Below, in pieces: positions 40,135-48,769 of a stretch of DNA of 48,769 nt. The DNA is from Betaproteobacteria bacterium RIFCSPLOWO2_12_FULL_68_20 (GTDB lineage Bacteria; Pseudomonadota; Gammaproteobacteria; Burkholderiales; SG8-39). Numbering within the stretch: position 1 is the first letter of the stretch; each line of letters opens with the position of its first letter. The stretch covers positions 1 to 48,769 of the forward strand of contig MERQ01000105.1 of assembly GCA_001770655.1 (NCBI GenBank), written 5' to 3'. Under the pieces are notes generated by a model. That model did not search any database. It worked only from the letters and a program-made list of their open reading frames with translations, and was not told the DNA's origin. A program made the translations under genes and the position numbers.

Positions 40135-41388
40135 CTATTGCTTGTAGGGGAAGACGATGTTCCCCGACTTCCACTCCTTGGGATAGAGCACGATGCGCTT
40201 GCCCGGCCCGGCGAACTGCTCCAGGTTGTCCGGCTGCACGTCGCGGAACTGCACCTGCAGCGTGCGGGTCCTGGCCCACTCGCCGTTCTTGCCGAACTTC
40301 ACCTTGCCGACCACGGTGTCGAAGGTGGTCTTGTGCATGTACGCGGCGAGCTTGCTATGGTCGAGGCTCTTGGTCGCCTCGACCGCCTGGCCGAGCACCT
40401 CGAGGTAGGCGTAGGAGTAGGGCGGCAGATAGTGGCCGAAGGGATCGACCCCCTTGTCCTTGGCCGCCACCCGGTACTTGGCGAGGAACTCGTTCACGCC
40501 CGGAAAGTTCAGCGTCGGCTCCGGCACCCAGAAGTCGTAGTTGACGATGCCGTTGAGCAGCGGGCCGAGGTTTTTCTGGATGGCGGCAAACTGCAAGCCG
40601 ACCATGCCGCCGCCGAACATCTTGGTCTTCAGCCCCACCTCGCTCGCCGCCTTCACCATGCCGACCGAGTCCGGGGGATACGAGCCGACGTAGACGATGT
40701 CGGGACTGGTCGCCTGGATCGCGCGCACGATCGGGGTGAAATCGGTGGTCGCCGGCGGATAGGTCTTGTCGTACACGATATCGAGCTTCAATTTTTTCGC
40801 GTTGGCGCGCGCGCCCTCCGCGGCGTTGAGCGCGAACTCGGCGTCCGCGGCGACGATCGCCACCGACTTCGGTTTCGGGTTCTGCTCCATCGCAAGCTCG
40901 AAGAAGCCCTTCGACCAGTCGAGCTTCGGAGCGGGCCCCGCCGGCATGATCTGGAAGTAGCGGTCGTACTTGAACTCCTCGTTCGCCCCCAGGCCGAAGA
41001 GCGCCGGGAACACCAGTTTCTTGCGCATGATGATCGGCATCGCCGGGGCGATCAGGTTGGTGCCGTAGCCCGAGACCACCAGGTCCACCTTGTCCACCTC
41101 GAGCAGCTTGGTGTAGATGCCGGGCACGTTGGCCGGTTGCGTGGCGTCGTCGTAATAGACGAGCGCCACCGGCCGGCCGAGCAGGCCGCCCTTCTTGTTG
41201 ACGTCGTCGCGCCAGATCTCCATCGAGATCAGCGCCCCCTTGCCGCCGCCCGCCAGGCCGCCGGTCAGCGCCATGCTGAAGCCGATCTTGATGGGCTTTT
41301 GCTGCGCGTGCGCGAGCGGCGCGGCGAGCGCCGCCGCTGCGGCGAGCGCGACCGAGATCAACAGCCACTTCCGTCGGGAATGTGTCAT
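40135..41388 (-). CDS. Liv-type periplasmic substrate-binding protein (first copy)
   Basis: A 417-residue type I binding protein. MTHSRRKWLLISVALAAAAA is the signal peptide with cleavage after AHA. IKIGFSMALTGGLAGGGKGA begins the mature domain; DKVDLVVSGYGTNLIAPAMP and DIVYVGSYPPDSVGMVKAAS follow. Family members bind amino acids, amides or aromatic acids. The ATG overlaps the ACMSD-like gene stop (ATGA) and has a strong AAGGAGGAGGAG leader, suggesting high expression within the operon. Ligand unknown. Confidence 0.85.
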   Translation of the reverse strand: MTHSRRKWLLISVALAAAAALAAPLAHAQQKPIKIGFSMALTGGLAGGGKGALISMEIWRDDVNKKGGLLGRPVALVYYDDATQPANVPGIYTKLLEVDKVDLVVSGYGTNLIAPAMPIIMRKKLVFPALFGLGANEEFKYDRYFQIMPAGPAPKLDWSKGFFELAMEQNPKPKSVAIVAADAEFALNAAEGARANAKKLKLDIVYDKTYPPATTDFTPIVRAIQATSPDIVYVGSYPPDSVGMVKAASEVGLKTKMFGGGMVGLQFAAIQKNLGPLLNGIVNYDFWVPEPTLNFPGVNEFLAKYRVAAKDKGVDPFGHYLPPYSYAYLEVLGQAVEATKSLDHSKLAAYMHKTTFDTVVGKVKFGKNGEWARTRTLQVQFRDVQPDNLEQFAGPGKRIVLYPKEWKSGNIVFPYKQ

Positions 41389-42479
41389 GGTCTCCTCCTC
41401 CTTGTGCTCGTATTGTAATCAATCTTCAACAAACGGGAAGCGTTCCCGCCCAGGATGCGCTCCCTTTCGGGGCGGCCCAGGCCCGGCACGCGCTCGATGA
41501 GCCCCACCGGGTCCTCCACTCCCATGTCGTACGGGTAGTCGGTGCCCAGCAGCACGTGGTCCGCGCCGTAGCGCTCGACCAGGTGGCGCAGCATGCCGCG
41601 GTCGAAGGTGATGGTGTCGAAATAGAACCTCTCCAGGTAGGCGGACGGCGCCTTCTTGATGATCGTGCGGCAGTCCGGCCGCGCCCGCCAGGCGTGGTCC
41701 ATGCGCGCCCAGTAATGGGCCAGGTAGCCGCCGCCGTGCGGCAGCACGATCTTCAGCTTCGGATGGCGCTCCATCACGCCGTCGAAGATCAGGTAGCTCG
41801 CCGCCACCGTGGTCTCGAGCGGGTTGCCGATCACGTTGTTGAAATAGTGGTCCATCAGCCGCTCGCCCTGCGTGAAGCCGGTCGGGTGCATGAAGATGAT
41901 GACATCCAGGTCCTGAACCCTGGCGAAGAACCGGTCCAGGTTGAGGCGCGGATCGGTGAGCTCCCTGCCGTCGACGCTGCCGTTGATCTCGACGCCGCGC
42001 ATGCCGAGCTTCTTCACGCAGTACTCGAGCTCCGCGACGGCAAGCCCGGCGTCCTGCAGCGGCACCGTGCCGAGGCCGACGAAGCGCTCCGGCCATTTGC
42101 CCACGATCCCGGCGATGCGCTCGTTCACCATGCGCGCGAGCTGCGCTCCCAGGCCGGGCTCCGTCCAGTAGTAGGTCTGGTTGGGCGAGGGCGAGACCGC
42201 CTGCACGTCGATGCCCATGCGGTCCATGTCCTTCAGGCGCACCTCGATGTCCGAGAGCTTCGCGGCGCGGTCCTTGTGCTGCCTGACGTTGACCTCGCGC
42301 GTGAGCGCGCTGGCGAACTTCACCGCGGCGTCGTGCTGCGCCGGATTGAGCGGCGCGACTTTGGCCGCGGCCTCGGTGTTGAGGTAGTGGCAGTGGATGT
42401 CGACGCGCAGGCTCTTTCGCTTCCCGCTTCTGACGACTGCGGCCGAGCCGCGCGAGGCGGGTGCACAAGTGTACATCAT
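41385..42479 (-). CDS. ACMSD-like metal-dependent amidohydrolase/decarboxylase
   Basis: A 364-residue TIM-barrel amidohydrolase. The metal site starts with RVDIHCHYLN (HxH); further ligands lie in DVIIFMHPTGF, IVLPHGGGYLAHY and LLGTDYPYDM. The layout matches 2-amino-3-carboxymuconate-6-semialdehyde decarboxylase and related non-oxidative decarboxylases. The first 27 residues are an extra basic segment beyond the family core; a CTG or later start is possible, but the ATG overlap with the upstream stop favours 42479. It is flanked by two importer modules, so its substrate is probably one of their cargoes. Confidence 0.75.
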   Translation of the reverse strand: MMYTCAPASRGSAAVVRSGKRKSLRVDIHCHYLNTEAAAKVAPLNPAQHDAAVKFASALTREVNVRQHKDRAAKLSDIEVRLKDMDRMGIDVQAVSPSPNQTYYWTEPGLGAQLARMVNERIAGIVGKWPERFVGLGTVPLQDAGLAVAELEYCVKKLGMRGVEINGSVDGRELTDPRLNLDRFFARVQDLDVIIFMHPTGFTQGERLMDHYFNNVIGNPLETTVAASYLIFDGVMERHPKLKIVLPHGGGYLAHYWARMDHAWRARPDCRTIIKKAPSAYLERFYFDTITFDRGMLRHLVERYGADHVLLGTDYPYDMGVEDPVGLIERVPGLGRPERERILGGNASRLLKIDYNTSTRRRRP

Positions 42480-44197
42480 GATTTGGAGGGAACCACGGGA
42501 ATGAGAAGGAAATTTTCGCGGCCCGGCCCGAGGTGCAGCGTGGTGCGCCCGCCGAACACCGCCGCCGGCCGGTCGCGCGGATCGTCGTGCAGGAACGGCC
42601 CGCAGCCGCGCAGCTCGTTCTTGAAGTTGGAGAGCCGCGCCCCGGTCGCCTTCTGCCACTCGTAGTCCCTGCCGCGCACGGTGAGCGCGAGGCGATGGCC
42701 GGCCGGCACCACGATCGAGGTCGGCCACAGCTCCACGTCGACCTGCACGAATTTCCCGGGCTGCAGGAGCTGGATCTCGTCGTGCGCGTGATACGGCCGG
42801 TGCTCGGTGGACAACCTCGCATCGAGCTTGCGGTGCGAGCAGCGCAGCCAGCCCTGCGCGACCGGCGTGTGCGGGTCGATCGCGCCCATGAACACCACTT
42901 CCCGCAGGTCGGGGGTGAAGACGCGGAACACGAGGAACAGGTCGGCGTCGTTCGTGCTCGAGGACACGCACAGCTTCGCCGCGAGCGGTCCGGTAATCTC
43001 GGTTTCCCCGGGAACGGGCTCGGACACGAAGCTCGCTCCTTCTCCGAGGGCGGCGAACGAAATCTCCGCATCGCTTTCTTCCGCCACGGGAGCCAGGCCG
43101 CCGTTGCGGCGCAAGTGCAGCGTCGCCCACCGCGTCCGGGCGATCGGCCATTCGTTCTCGCGGCGCTCGGCGAAGCGGTCGATATGCCGAACCTGCAATT
43201 GCACCCTCGGCCGGCGCTCCCAGCCGTTCTGCTCGCCCTTCAGGAAACGGTCGAAGAAGCGCAGCTGCAACTTCCTTCCGTAGTCGGTATAGAAGTGCGT
43301 CCAGTGCTCCAGGCCGTGCGCCTCGAGCCACTTGTCCTTCGCCGCGGCGCGAACGAAGCCCTCGAAGTTGCCGCGCGGATGCAGGCCCTGCCCGCCCCAG
43401 TTGGCCGCCGAGAGGAACGGCACAGTCACCTTTTCCCACACCGGAGAGCGGGCGCGGTGGTACTCGTCGTCGAGCGGATGGGCCAGGATCTCGTCGCCGA
43501 AGTTGCAGCGGCTCCCGGCGAGCTGCGCGTCGGACAGAGTCTCGTCCCCGCACACCGGCGCGCCGGTGACACGGCTGCGCGGGCCGCGCTCGCCCAGCCC
43601 GTGCTGGACCGTCTTCACCTGCATGTCGTACCAGTTCGCCCAGAACGAGGAGAGGATCCCGCCGTGGTGCGTCATGTCGCGATACCAGTCGGCCGAGCCT
43701 TCCCAGACGCACATCGCGGCGAGATGCGGCGGCTGCAGGCTCGCGACGTGCCACTGGTTCATCGCGTAGTAGGAGATGCCGTTCAGGCCCACCTTGCCGC
43801 TCGACCACGGCTGCGCGGCGGCCCACTCGATGCATTCGTAGAGGTCCTTCGTCTCGCGCGGCGAGAACGGGTCGATGAAGCCCGGAGAGCGGCCGGCGCC
43901 GCGCGAATCCACGCGCACGCACGCGTAGCCGTGCGGCACCCACTTCTCCGGGTCGACGACCTCCCAGCTCTGGTAAAGGTTGCTCGAGCCGCGCGCGACG
44001 TCGGGATGCCCGGCGACCATGCGCTGCCAGGCGCTCGGATAGCCGTCCTGGAACGCGAGACCCTTGCCGTACGGGCCGTAGCTGAGGATCACCGGAGCGC
44101 GGCCTTCGGCGCTCGGCAGGAAGACGTCGGCGCGCAGCGCAAGGCCATCGTCCATCGCGATCGGGACGTCCCACTCGATGCGCATGCCGCGCCTCAT
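42476..44197 (-). CDS. CocE/NonD-type serine hydrolase (X-Pro dipeptidyl-peptidase superfamily)
   Basis: A 573-residue enzyme; ATG 44197 overlaps the livF stop (ATGA) and is preferred over the ATG at 44236. Residues 1-330 form the alpha/beta hydrolase domain: PVILSYGPYGKG, RVDSRGAGRSPGF and KVGLNGISYYAMNQW, with nucleophile Ser142. HWTHFYTDYGRKLQLRFFDR leads to the C-terminal jelly-roll (VELWPTSIVVPAGHRLALTV). Relatives hydrolyse cocaine, glutaryl-7-ACA or amide/ester substrates. No signal peptide is evident, so it acts in the cytoplasm on an imported compound. Confidence 0.8.
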   Translation of the reverse strand: MRRGMRIEWDVPIAMDDGLALRADVFLPSAEGRAPVILSYGPYGKGLAFQDGYPSAWQRMVAGHPDVARGSSNLYQSWEVVDPEKWVPHGYACVRVDSRGAGRSPGFIDPFSPRETKDLYECIEWAAAQPWSSGKVGLNGISYYAMNQWHVASLQPPHLAAMCVWEGSADWYRDMTHHGGILSSFWANWYDMQVKTVQHGLGERGPRSRVTGAPVCGDETLSDAQLAGSRCNFGDEILAHPLDDEYHRARSPVWEKVTVPFLSAANWGGQGLHPRGNFEGFVRAAAKDKWLEAHGLEHWTHFYTDYGRKLQLRFFDRFLKGEQNGWERRPRVQLQVRHIDRFAERRENEWPIARTRWATLHLRRNGGLAPVAEESDAEISFAALGEGASFVSEPVPGETEITGPLAAKLCVSSSTNDADLFLVFRVFTPDLREVVFMGAIDPHTPVAQGWLRCSHRKLDARLSTEHRPYHAHDEIQLLQPGKFVQVDVELWPTSIVVPAGHRLALTVRGRDYEWQKATGARLSNFKNELRGCGPFLHDDPRDRPAAVFGGRTTLHLGPGRENFLLIPVVPSKS

Positions 44198-44895
44198 ATG
44201 CCCAGGTAGCTCGACTTCACCTGCTCGTTCGCCCACAGATCCCGGGGGCCGCCGGAGTAGACCACGCGTCCCTTGCTCATCACGTGCACGTAGTCGACGA
44301 GCTTCAGCGCGAGCGCCGAGTTCTGCTCGACGAGCAGGATGGAAAGGCCTTCACGCTTCAGCTTCGCGATCGCCTCCCACACCCCCTGGATCACGATCGG
44401 CGCGAGCCCTTCGGAAGGCTCGTCCATGATCAGGCAGTCCGGGTCGGTCATGAGCCCGCGCCCGATCGCGAGCATCTGCTGCTCGCCTCCCGACAGCGTC
44501 TTCGCGCCCTGGCGCCGGCGCTCCTTCAGGCGCGGGAACAGCTCGTAGACGCGCTCCAGGCTCCAGCGGCGGCGGCCGACGCGCCGCGCGGCGACCTTGA
44601 GGTTTTCTTCCACGCTGAGCGACGGGAACACGCGCCGGCCCTGCGGGACCAGCCCCATGCCGGCGCGAATCGTCTCGACCGAGGACACGCGCGTGATGTC
44701 GGCGCCCTTGAACACGATCCTGCCGCGGCGCGGCGGGACGAAGCCGACGATCGAGCTCACCAGCGTGGTCTTGCCCACGCCGTTGCGCCCGAGCAGGCCG
44801 AGGATCTGCCCCTGCTCGAGCTCGAGCGAAAGCCCCTGCAGCACGTAGGCGTCGCCGTAGTAGGTGTGGATGTCCTCGACTTCCAGGATCGCCAT
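44194..44895 (-). CDS. livF: LivF-type ABC transporter ATPase (second copy)
   Basis: A 233-residue ATPase with Walker A GRNGVGKTTLVSSIVG, signature TLSGGEQQMLAIGRGL, Walker B CLIMDEPSEGLAP and ILLVEQNSALAL. Starts three bases after livG and ends inside the hydrolase start. Clearly different from the copy at 36840, so the two importers were not duplicated recently. Confidence 0.85.
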   Translation of the reverse strand: MAILEVEDIHTYYGDAYVLQGLSLELEQGQILGLLGRNGVGKTTLVSSIVGFVPPRRGRIVFKGADITRVSSVETIRAGMGLVPQGRRVFPSLSVEENLKVAARRVGRRRWSLERVYELFPRLKERRRQGAKTLSGGEQQMLAIGRGLMTDPDCLIMDEPSEGLAPIVIQGVWEAIAKLKREGLSILLVEQNSALALKLVDYVHVMSKGRVVYSGGPRDLWANEQVKSSYLGI

Positions 44896-44898
44896 GGC

Positions 44899-45672
44899 TC
44901 AGCCCGTCCCGAGATAGATCTCCTGCACCTTCTCGCTCGCGCGGATCTGCTCGGCCGGACCCTCCTCCACCACCCTGCCGAAATGCAGCACCGAGATGTG
45001 GTCGACCACGTCGAACACCACGTCCATGTCGTGCTCGATCAGCACGATGGCGAGCTGCGGATCGAGCCGCTTCAGGAACTCCGCCATCTCGCGCGACTCG
45101 CCCGAGGCGAGCCCGGCGGCGGGCTCGTCGAGCAGCAGCACCTTCGGGTCGCCGGCGAGGCCGAGGACGATCTCGATCTGGCGCTGCTCGCCGTGTGAGA
45201 GATTGCGCACCTCGGCGTCGCGCCTGTCCCAGTAGCCGGCGCCCTCCAGCAAGCGGCGCGCCTTCTCCTGCAGCTCGCGGTACGACGCGAGCGAGCGCCA
45301 CATCACGAACTTGGTCCTGCGCAGCCCGCCGATCGCGAGCAGCACGTTGTCCAGCACCGTCAGCTTCGGAAACAGGCTGGTGATCTGGAAGGTGCGCGCC
45401 ATGCCGAGCGCCGCGCGCCGGTGGCTCGGCCAGCGCGTGACGTCGCGCCCGAACAGCAGCACCTGTCCGGCGCTGCACGGCAGCACCCCGGACACCAGAT
45501 TGAACAGCGTGGTCTTGCCCGCGCCGTTCGGCCCGATGATCGCCTTGCGGTCTCCCGGATACACCTGCAGCGTGACGTTCTCGACGGCGACCAGCCCGCC
45601 GAAGCTCTTCGACAGCGCCCGCAGTTCAAGAACCGGGGCCCTGTCCGGGGCCCCGGAGCTCGCCGTCGTCAC
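44899..45672 (-). CDS. livG: LivG-type ABC transporter ATPase (second copy)
   Basis: A 257-residue ATPase from a GTG start overlapping the binding-protein stop (GTGA). Walker A GPNGAGKTTLFNLVSG, signature NLSHGEQRQIEIVLGL (the usual LivG form), Walker B VLLLDEPAAGLASGE and IVLIEHDMDVVFDV. The contrast with the atypical signature of the first livG is notable. Confidence 0.85.
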   Translation of the reverse strand: MTTASSGAPDRAPVLELRALSKSFGGLVAVENVTLQVYPGDRKAIIGPNGAGKTTLFNLVSGVLPCSAGQVLLFGRDVTRWPSHRRAALGMARTFQITSLFPKLTVLDNVLLAIGGLRRTKFVMWRSLASYRELQEKARRLLEGAGYWDRRDAEVRNLSHGEQRQIEIVLGLAGDPKVLLLDEPAAGLASGESREMAEFLKRLDPQLAIVLIEHDMDVVFDVVDHISVLHFGRVVEEGPAEQIRASEKVQEIYLGTG

Positions 45673-46919
45673 TCGCAGTACTTGCAGGGAGGGAAGTCGC
45701 GGCTGTAGACGGGCTGCTTCAGGAACTGCTGCTTGCCGTACTTCCAGAACTGCCCCACGTCAGGGTAGGTCTTGATGACGGTGTTCCACAGCTCGTCCTT
45801 CTCGTAGCCGAACATCTTCCTTCTCTCGACCTTCTTGATATAGATGTTCTGGACCGGGTTCCTCATCTCGTCCAGGCGCACCGGACCGCGCACCGCGTCC
45901 ACCTTGACGGCCGAGAGCATCTTGACGAACTGCGCCGCCCCGGGCCACTTGCCGCGCGACGTCTCCATGACTTCGTGAATCATCTGCGCGGTGGTGTAGT
46001 TGCTCTCGGAGTAATACGACGGAACCTTGCCGTACTTGGCGCGGTACCTCTTCACGAACGACGAGTTGCCGGGAGTGTCGAGCGCGGCGCTGTATTGCAG
46101 CGCCGAGACGTGGCCGATCACCTCCTCGCCCATCGCCGGAAGCACGAACTCGTCGTAGCTGGTGCCGCCGCCCAGCACCGGCTTCTTGTTGCCGGAGGCC
46201 GCGAGCTGCTTCGGGAACTGCAGCGCCATCGGCCCCACCATCAGCGAGAAGATCGCGTCCGCGCTCTGCTTGATGGTCGGGATGTACGGGCCGAAGTCCT
46301 TGGTCCCGAGCGGCGGCCAGATTTTCTGGATGATCCTGCCGCCGCAGCCCTCGAAGGCCTTCTGGAATCCGCCCACCACCTCGTGGCCGAAGGCATAGTC
46401 GGCCGCGACCGCGGCCACGCGCTTGTAGCCCTGCTCGCACGCCCACTGCCCGAGCGGATGGTGCGGCTGGGAGCTGGTCCAGCCGGTGCGCACGAGGTAG
46501 GGGTACTTCGCCAGGTCGCGCTGCGTCAGGTCGTCGGCCGCCGGAATCGATGCGATGTAGACGGTCTTGAGCCGCGTGCTCACCGGCGCGAGCGCGTATC
46601 CCGTCGGCGCGAGCAGCCCGCCGATGAACATGTGGACCTTGTCCTGCCGCACCAGCTTCTCGGCCTTGCGCACGCCGACCGGCGGCTTGCCCTCCTCGTC
46701 CTCGACGATGAGCGTCACCTTGGCGCCGCCGAAATTGCCTCCGGTTTCGTCCAGGTACATCTGAAAGCCGTTCGCCATGTCCTTGCCGACCTGCGCGAAG
46801 ATACCGGTCATCGGCGCGAGGAAGCCGATGCGCAATTCCTCGGCCGCGGCCGGCGCCGTCACCGCCAATGCCGCACACGCCGCCGCCAATTTCCTGCTGA
46901 AACCGCTGCTGCCTGTCAT
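45669..46919 (-). CDS. Liv-type periplasmic substrate-binding protein (second copy)
   Basis: A 416-residue binding protein. The signal peptide MTGSSGFSRKLAAACAALAV ends at AAA before EELRIGFLAPMTGIFAQVG. LDETGGNFGGAKVTLIVEDE, FIGGLLAPTGYALAPVST and NYTTAQMIHEVMETSRGKWP are typical of the ligand-binding receptor family. The C-terminus carries CKYCE, a possible disulfide pair. A GAAGGAGGGG Shine-Dalgarno precedes it. It is unrelated in detail to the binding protein at 40135, so the two importers probably take different ligands. Confidence 0.85.
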   Translation of the reverse strand: MTGSSGFSRKLAAACAALAVTAPAAAEELRIGFLAPMTGIFAQVGKDMANGFQMYLDETGGNFGGAKVTLIVEDEEGKPPVGVRKAEKLVRQDKVHMFIGGLLAPTGYALAPVSTRLKTVYIASIPAADDLTQRDLAKYPYLVRTGWTSSQPHHPLGQWACEQGYKRVAAVAADYAFGHEVVGGFQKAFEGCGGRIIQKIWPPLGTKDFGPYIPTIKQSADAIFSLMVGPMALQFPKQLAASGNKKPVLGGGTSYDEFVLPAMGEEVIGHVSALQYSAALDTPGNSSFVKRYRAKYGKVPSYYSESNYTTAQMIHEVMETSRGKWPGAAQFVKMLSAVKVDAVRGPVRLDEMRNPVQNIYIKKVERRKMFGYEKDELWNTVIKTYPDVGQFWKYGKQQFLKQPVYSRDFPPCKYCE

Positions 46920-46933
46920 AGCTATCCCCTCCT

Positions 46934-47893
46934 TCAGTGATTTGCGGACCTCAAGCGCCAGCGGCGCACGTGCTCCGGAATCCCCATCAGGCCGCCGGGT
47001 AGATAAAGAATCGTCAGGACATAGACGCCTCCCAGCACGTACGGCCACCAGTGCACCAGCGTGCTGAGATACTCGCGCAGGAAAACCACCACCGCGGAGC
47101 CGAGCGCCGCGCCCACCAGCGTCCCCGGGCCGCCCAGGACCACCATCAGCAGCACGTCCACCGAGGTGGTGAGGATCACGTCCTCGGGGCTCACCAGCCC
47201 GTTCTTGTACGCCAGCAGCACCCCCGCGAGCCCGCCGAAGCCGCCCGCGATCACGAACGCGATGTACTTGTGCAGCCAGGTGTTGTATCCGAGGACGCGC
47301 ATGCGCAGCTCGCGCTCGCGAATTCCCACCAGGCTGCGGCCGAACGGGGACTGGACGATCACGTGCAGCGCCCCGAGCGAGGCGACGAAAAAGCCGAACA
47401 CCACGTAGAAGTAGGTCAGGTCGTCGGCGAGCCGGATGCCGAACTCCGGCCGACCGGGGAGATTGATCCCGTTGTCGCCGCCGGTGAGGGAGTTCCAGCG
47501 ATAGGCCAGCCCCCACACGCACATGCCGAGCGCGAGCGTGATCATGAGGAAGTACACGCCGGTCGCGCGAATGGCGAACAGGCCGAACAACGCCGCGGTC
47601 GCCGCGCCGGCGAGCGCGCCGAGCACGATCACCAGCCAGAAGCTCCAGTCCATCCCGAATCCGTACCGGGTGGCGAGGATCGCCGTCAGGTACGCCCCCA
47701 CGCCCAGGTAGGCGGCCTGGCCGAGCGAGGGCAGCCCGGTATAGCCGAGCAGAAGATCGAGGCTCATCGCCACGATGGCGAGCACGAGAGCCTGCGTGAT
47801 GAGCAGGATCGCGAACGGTCCCGCGAACGGCGCCCACGCCGCGAGCGCGGCGAGAACCCCGATCAGCATCGCGAGCTTGCGCCGGCCGCTCAT
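46934..47893 (-). CDS. livM: LivM-type ABC transporter permease (second copy)
   Basis: A 319-residue membrane protein. AIVAMSLDLLLGYTGLPSLG is the LivM signature region, ITGVYFLMITLALG-like sequence reads ATGVYFLMITLALGMCVWGL, and GRSLVGIRERELRMRVLGYN is the coupling loop. It lies 14 bases before its binding-protein gene and 10 bases after LivH. Confidence 0.85.
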   Translation of the reverse strand: MSGRRKLAMLIGVLAALAAWAPFAGPFAILLITQALVLAIVAMSLDLLLGYTGLPSLGQAAYLGVGAYLTAILATRYGFGMDWSFWLVIVLGALAGAATAALFGLFAIRATGVYFLMITLALGMCVWGLAYRWNSLTGGDNGINLPGRPEFGIRLADDLTYFYVVFGFFVASLGALHVIVQSPFGRSLVGIRERELRMRVLGYNTWLHKYIAFVIAGGFGGLAGVLLAYKNGLVSPEDVILTTSVDVLLMVVLGGPGTLVGAALGSAVVVFLREYLSTLVHWWPYVLGGVYVLTILYLPGGLMGIPEHVRRWRLRSANH

Positions 47894-47903
47894 CGCGCTC
47901 GCC

Positions 47904-48764
47904 TCACTCCCTGCCGAACAGGCCGGTCGGTTTCACCGCCAGGATCAGCACCATCGGCGCGTACAGGCTGAAATAGGCGATCTCCGGGAACAGCGCCTTG
48001 CCGAAATTGTCCGCCAGCCCGACCAGCAGGCTGCCCACCGCCGCGCCGGCGAGGCTTCCCATGCCGCCGATGATCACCACGGCGAAGGCGATCGGCAGGA
48101 TCTCGAAGTCGAGCCCCGGGTAGACGCCGAGGAATGGCCCGCCGATCACCCCTCCCAGCGCGGCGAGAAACGCACCCAGCGCGAAGATGAGCATCGACAC
48201 GCGCGAGGTGTCGATCCCGACCCCGCGCGCCATCTCGGAGTCGTCCACCGCCGCGCGCACCATGGCCCCCACGCGCGTGCGCTCCATCACCAGCCACAGG
48301 ACCAGGCCGACCGCGAGCGCCACGCCGATCATGAAGATGCGATACACGGGCAGGTGCAGCCCCGCGACCACCAGGCTCTGCTTCAGGACGGCGGGCGGGT
48401 CGATGTCCAGGGGATCCCCGCCCCAGATGTCCAGCGCTCCCTGCTGGAACAGGAACGCGAAGCCCACCGTCAGCAGCACCTGGCGCAGCGGATCGAATCC
48501 GAGCGGCCGCAGGAACACCCGCTCCATGAGAAGGCCGATCAGCGCCACCGCGAGGGCGGCCAGCGGGATGGCGAGCGCCCACGAGCCCGTCGCCCAGATC
48601 ACCGACAGCGCGACATAGCCGCCCAGCAGGAAGTACGCGCCGTGCGCGAGGTTGACGATGCGCATCACGCCGAAGATCAGCGTCAGGCCGCTCGCCAGCA
48701 GGAACAGCAGCGCCCCGTACGAGACCCCGTTGAAGATCTGGATCAGCCAGAACCGGGCGTCCAA
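47904..48764 (-). CDS. livH: LivH-type ABC transporter permease (second copy; start may lie outside the window)
   Basis: A 286-residue permease if started at TTG 48764. The frame is open to the window edge, so a true start just upstream is possible. FNGVSYGALLFLLASGLTLI and FGVMRIVNLAHGAYFLLGGY are typical LivH helices; AFAVVIIGGMGSLAGAAVGS and KPTGLFGRE end the protein. It is the first gene of the minus-strand run in view; more genes or the promoter may lie beyond the window. Confidence 0.85.
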   Translation of the reverse strand: MDARFWLIQIFNGVSYGALLFLLASGLTLIFGVMRIVNLAHGAYFLLGGYVALSVIWATGSWALAIPLAALAVALIGLLMERVFLRPLGFDPLRQVLLTVGFAFLFQQGALDIWGGDPLDIDPPAVLKQSLVVAGLHLPVYRIFMIGVALAVGLVLWLVMERTRVGAMVRAAVDDSEMARGVGIDTSRVSMLIFALGAFLAALGGVIGGPFLGVYPGLDFEILPIAFAVVIIGGMGSLAGAAVGSLLVGLADNFGKALFPEIAYFSLYAPMVLILAVKPTGLFGRE

Positions 48765-48769
48765 TTCCA

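Overview
The window is very GC-rich, densely packed DNA with strong G/C preference at third codon positions. Its gene set (two branched-chain amino acid-type ABC importers, a CaiB-type CoA-transferase, a dihydroxyphthalate decarboxylase-like protein, EttA, a PagL-like lipid A deacylase) points to an environmental Gram-negative proteobacterium, most likely a betaproteobacterium of the Burkholderiales type. The phylum-level call is inference; no rRNA or marker gene is present. I saw no tRNA, rRNA, CRISPR array, transposase or phage gene.

Layout. 1-4.9 kb is accessory, scarred DNA: the start of a dienelactone hydrolase-family gene, a low-GC TIR-domain gene that loses its C-terminus, a DUF4143 ATPase fragment, a three-gene PIN toxin-antitoxin cluster, a carboxymuconolactone decarboxylase-family gene, a frameshifted RibD/DHFR-like gene and a HigA antitoxin N-terminus fused in frame to a lipoprotein. 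Two copies of a C-rich repeat of about 28 bp sit at the broken ends, and a third lies in the next gene. 4.9-10.1 kb carries an ABC exporter, a nucleotidyltransferase pair, a cytochrome b plus Tat-exported molybdoenzyme pair, an acyl-CoA thioesterase-like gene and a lone AbrB-type antitoxin. 10.2-19.4 kb is a signalling block: a CinA-like gene, two paralogous sensor kinases around a glutathione S-transferase, a hydrolase/thioesterase pair, a rhomboid protease and a PAS-PAS-GGDEF-EAL protein. 19.4-23.2 kb holds an SDR and a tightly coupled gamma-resorcylate decarboxylase, hydroxyquinol dioxygenase and MFS transporter operon. 23.3-35.9 kb is mixed metabolism: DUF3300, a sugar kinase, ettA, pagL-like, a ferritin-like unknown, a 4,5-dihydroxyphthalate decarboxylase-like gene, YcgR/PilZ, an aldose dehydrogenase, an internally deleted ABC binding protein, a beta-hydroxyacid dehydrogenase, a CoA-transferase, an enoyl-CoA hydratase and a cupin.

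35.9-48.8 kb is one minus-strand run of thirteen genes with almost no gaps. It holds a complete Liv-type importer (HMKGF), a CocE/NonD-type serine hydrolase, an ACMSD-like amidohydrolase, a second complete Liv-type importer (KHMGF) and a TDT-family exporter. Most start and stop codons overlap as ATGA, GTGA or TTGA. Import of one or two organic acids or amides, hydrolysis, decarboxylation and efflux would fit, but the substrate is not visible from sequence.

Genome-style features. Convergent genes abut closely, three of them sharing a four-base CTAG that supplies both stop codons. Several genes have a -10-like hexamer five to eight bases before the start codon and no Shine-Dalgarno sequence, suggesting leaderless transcripts. 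No intact-DNA stretch over 300 bases lacks a gene; the longest unexplained part is the scar at about 712-1433.
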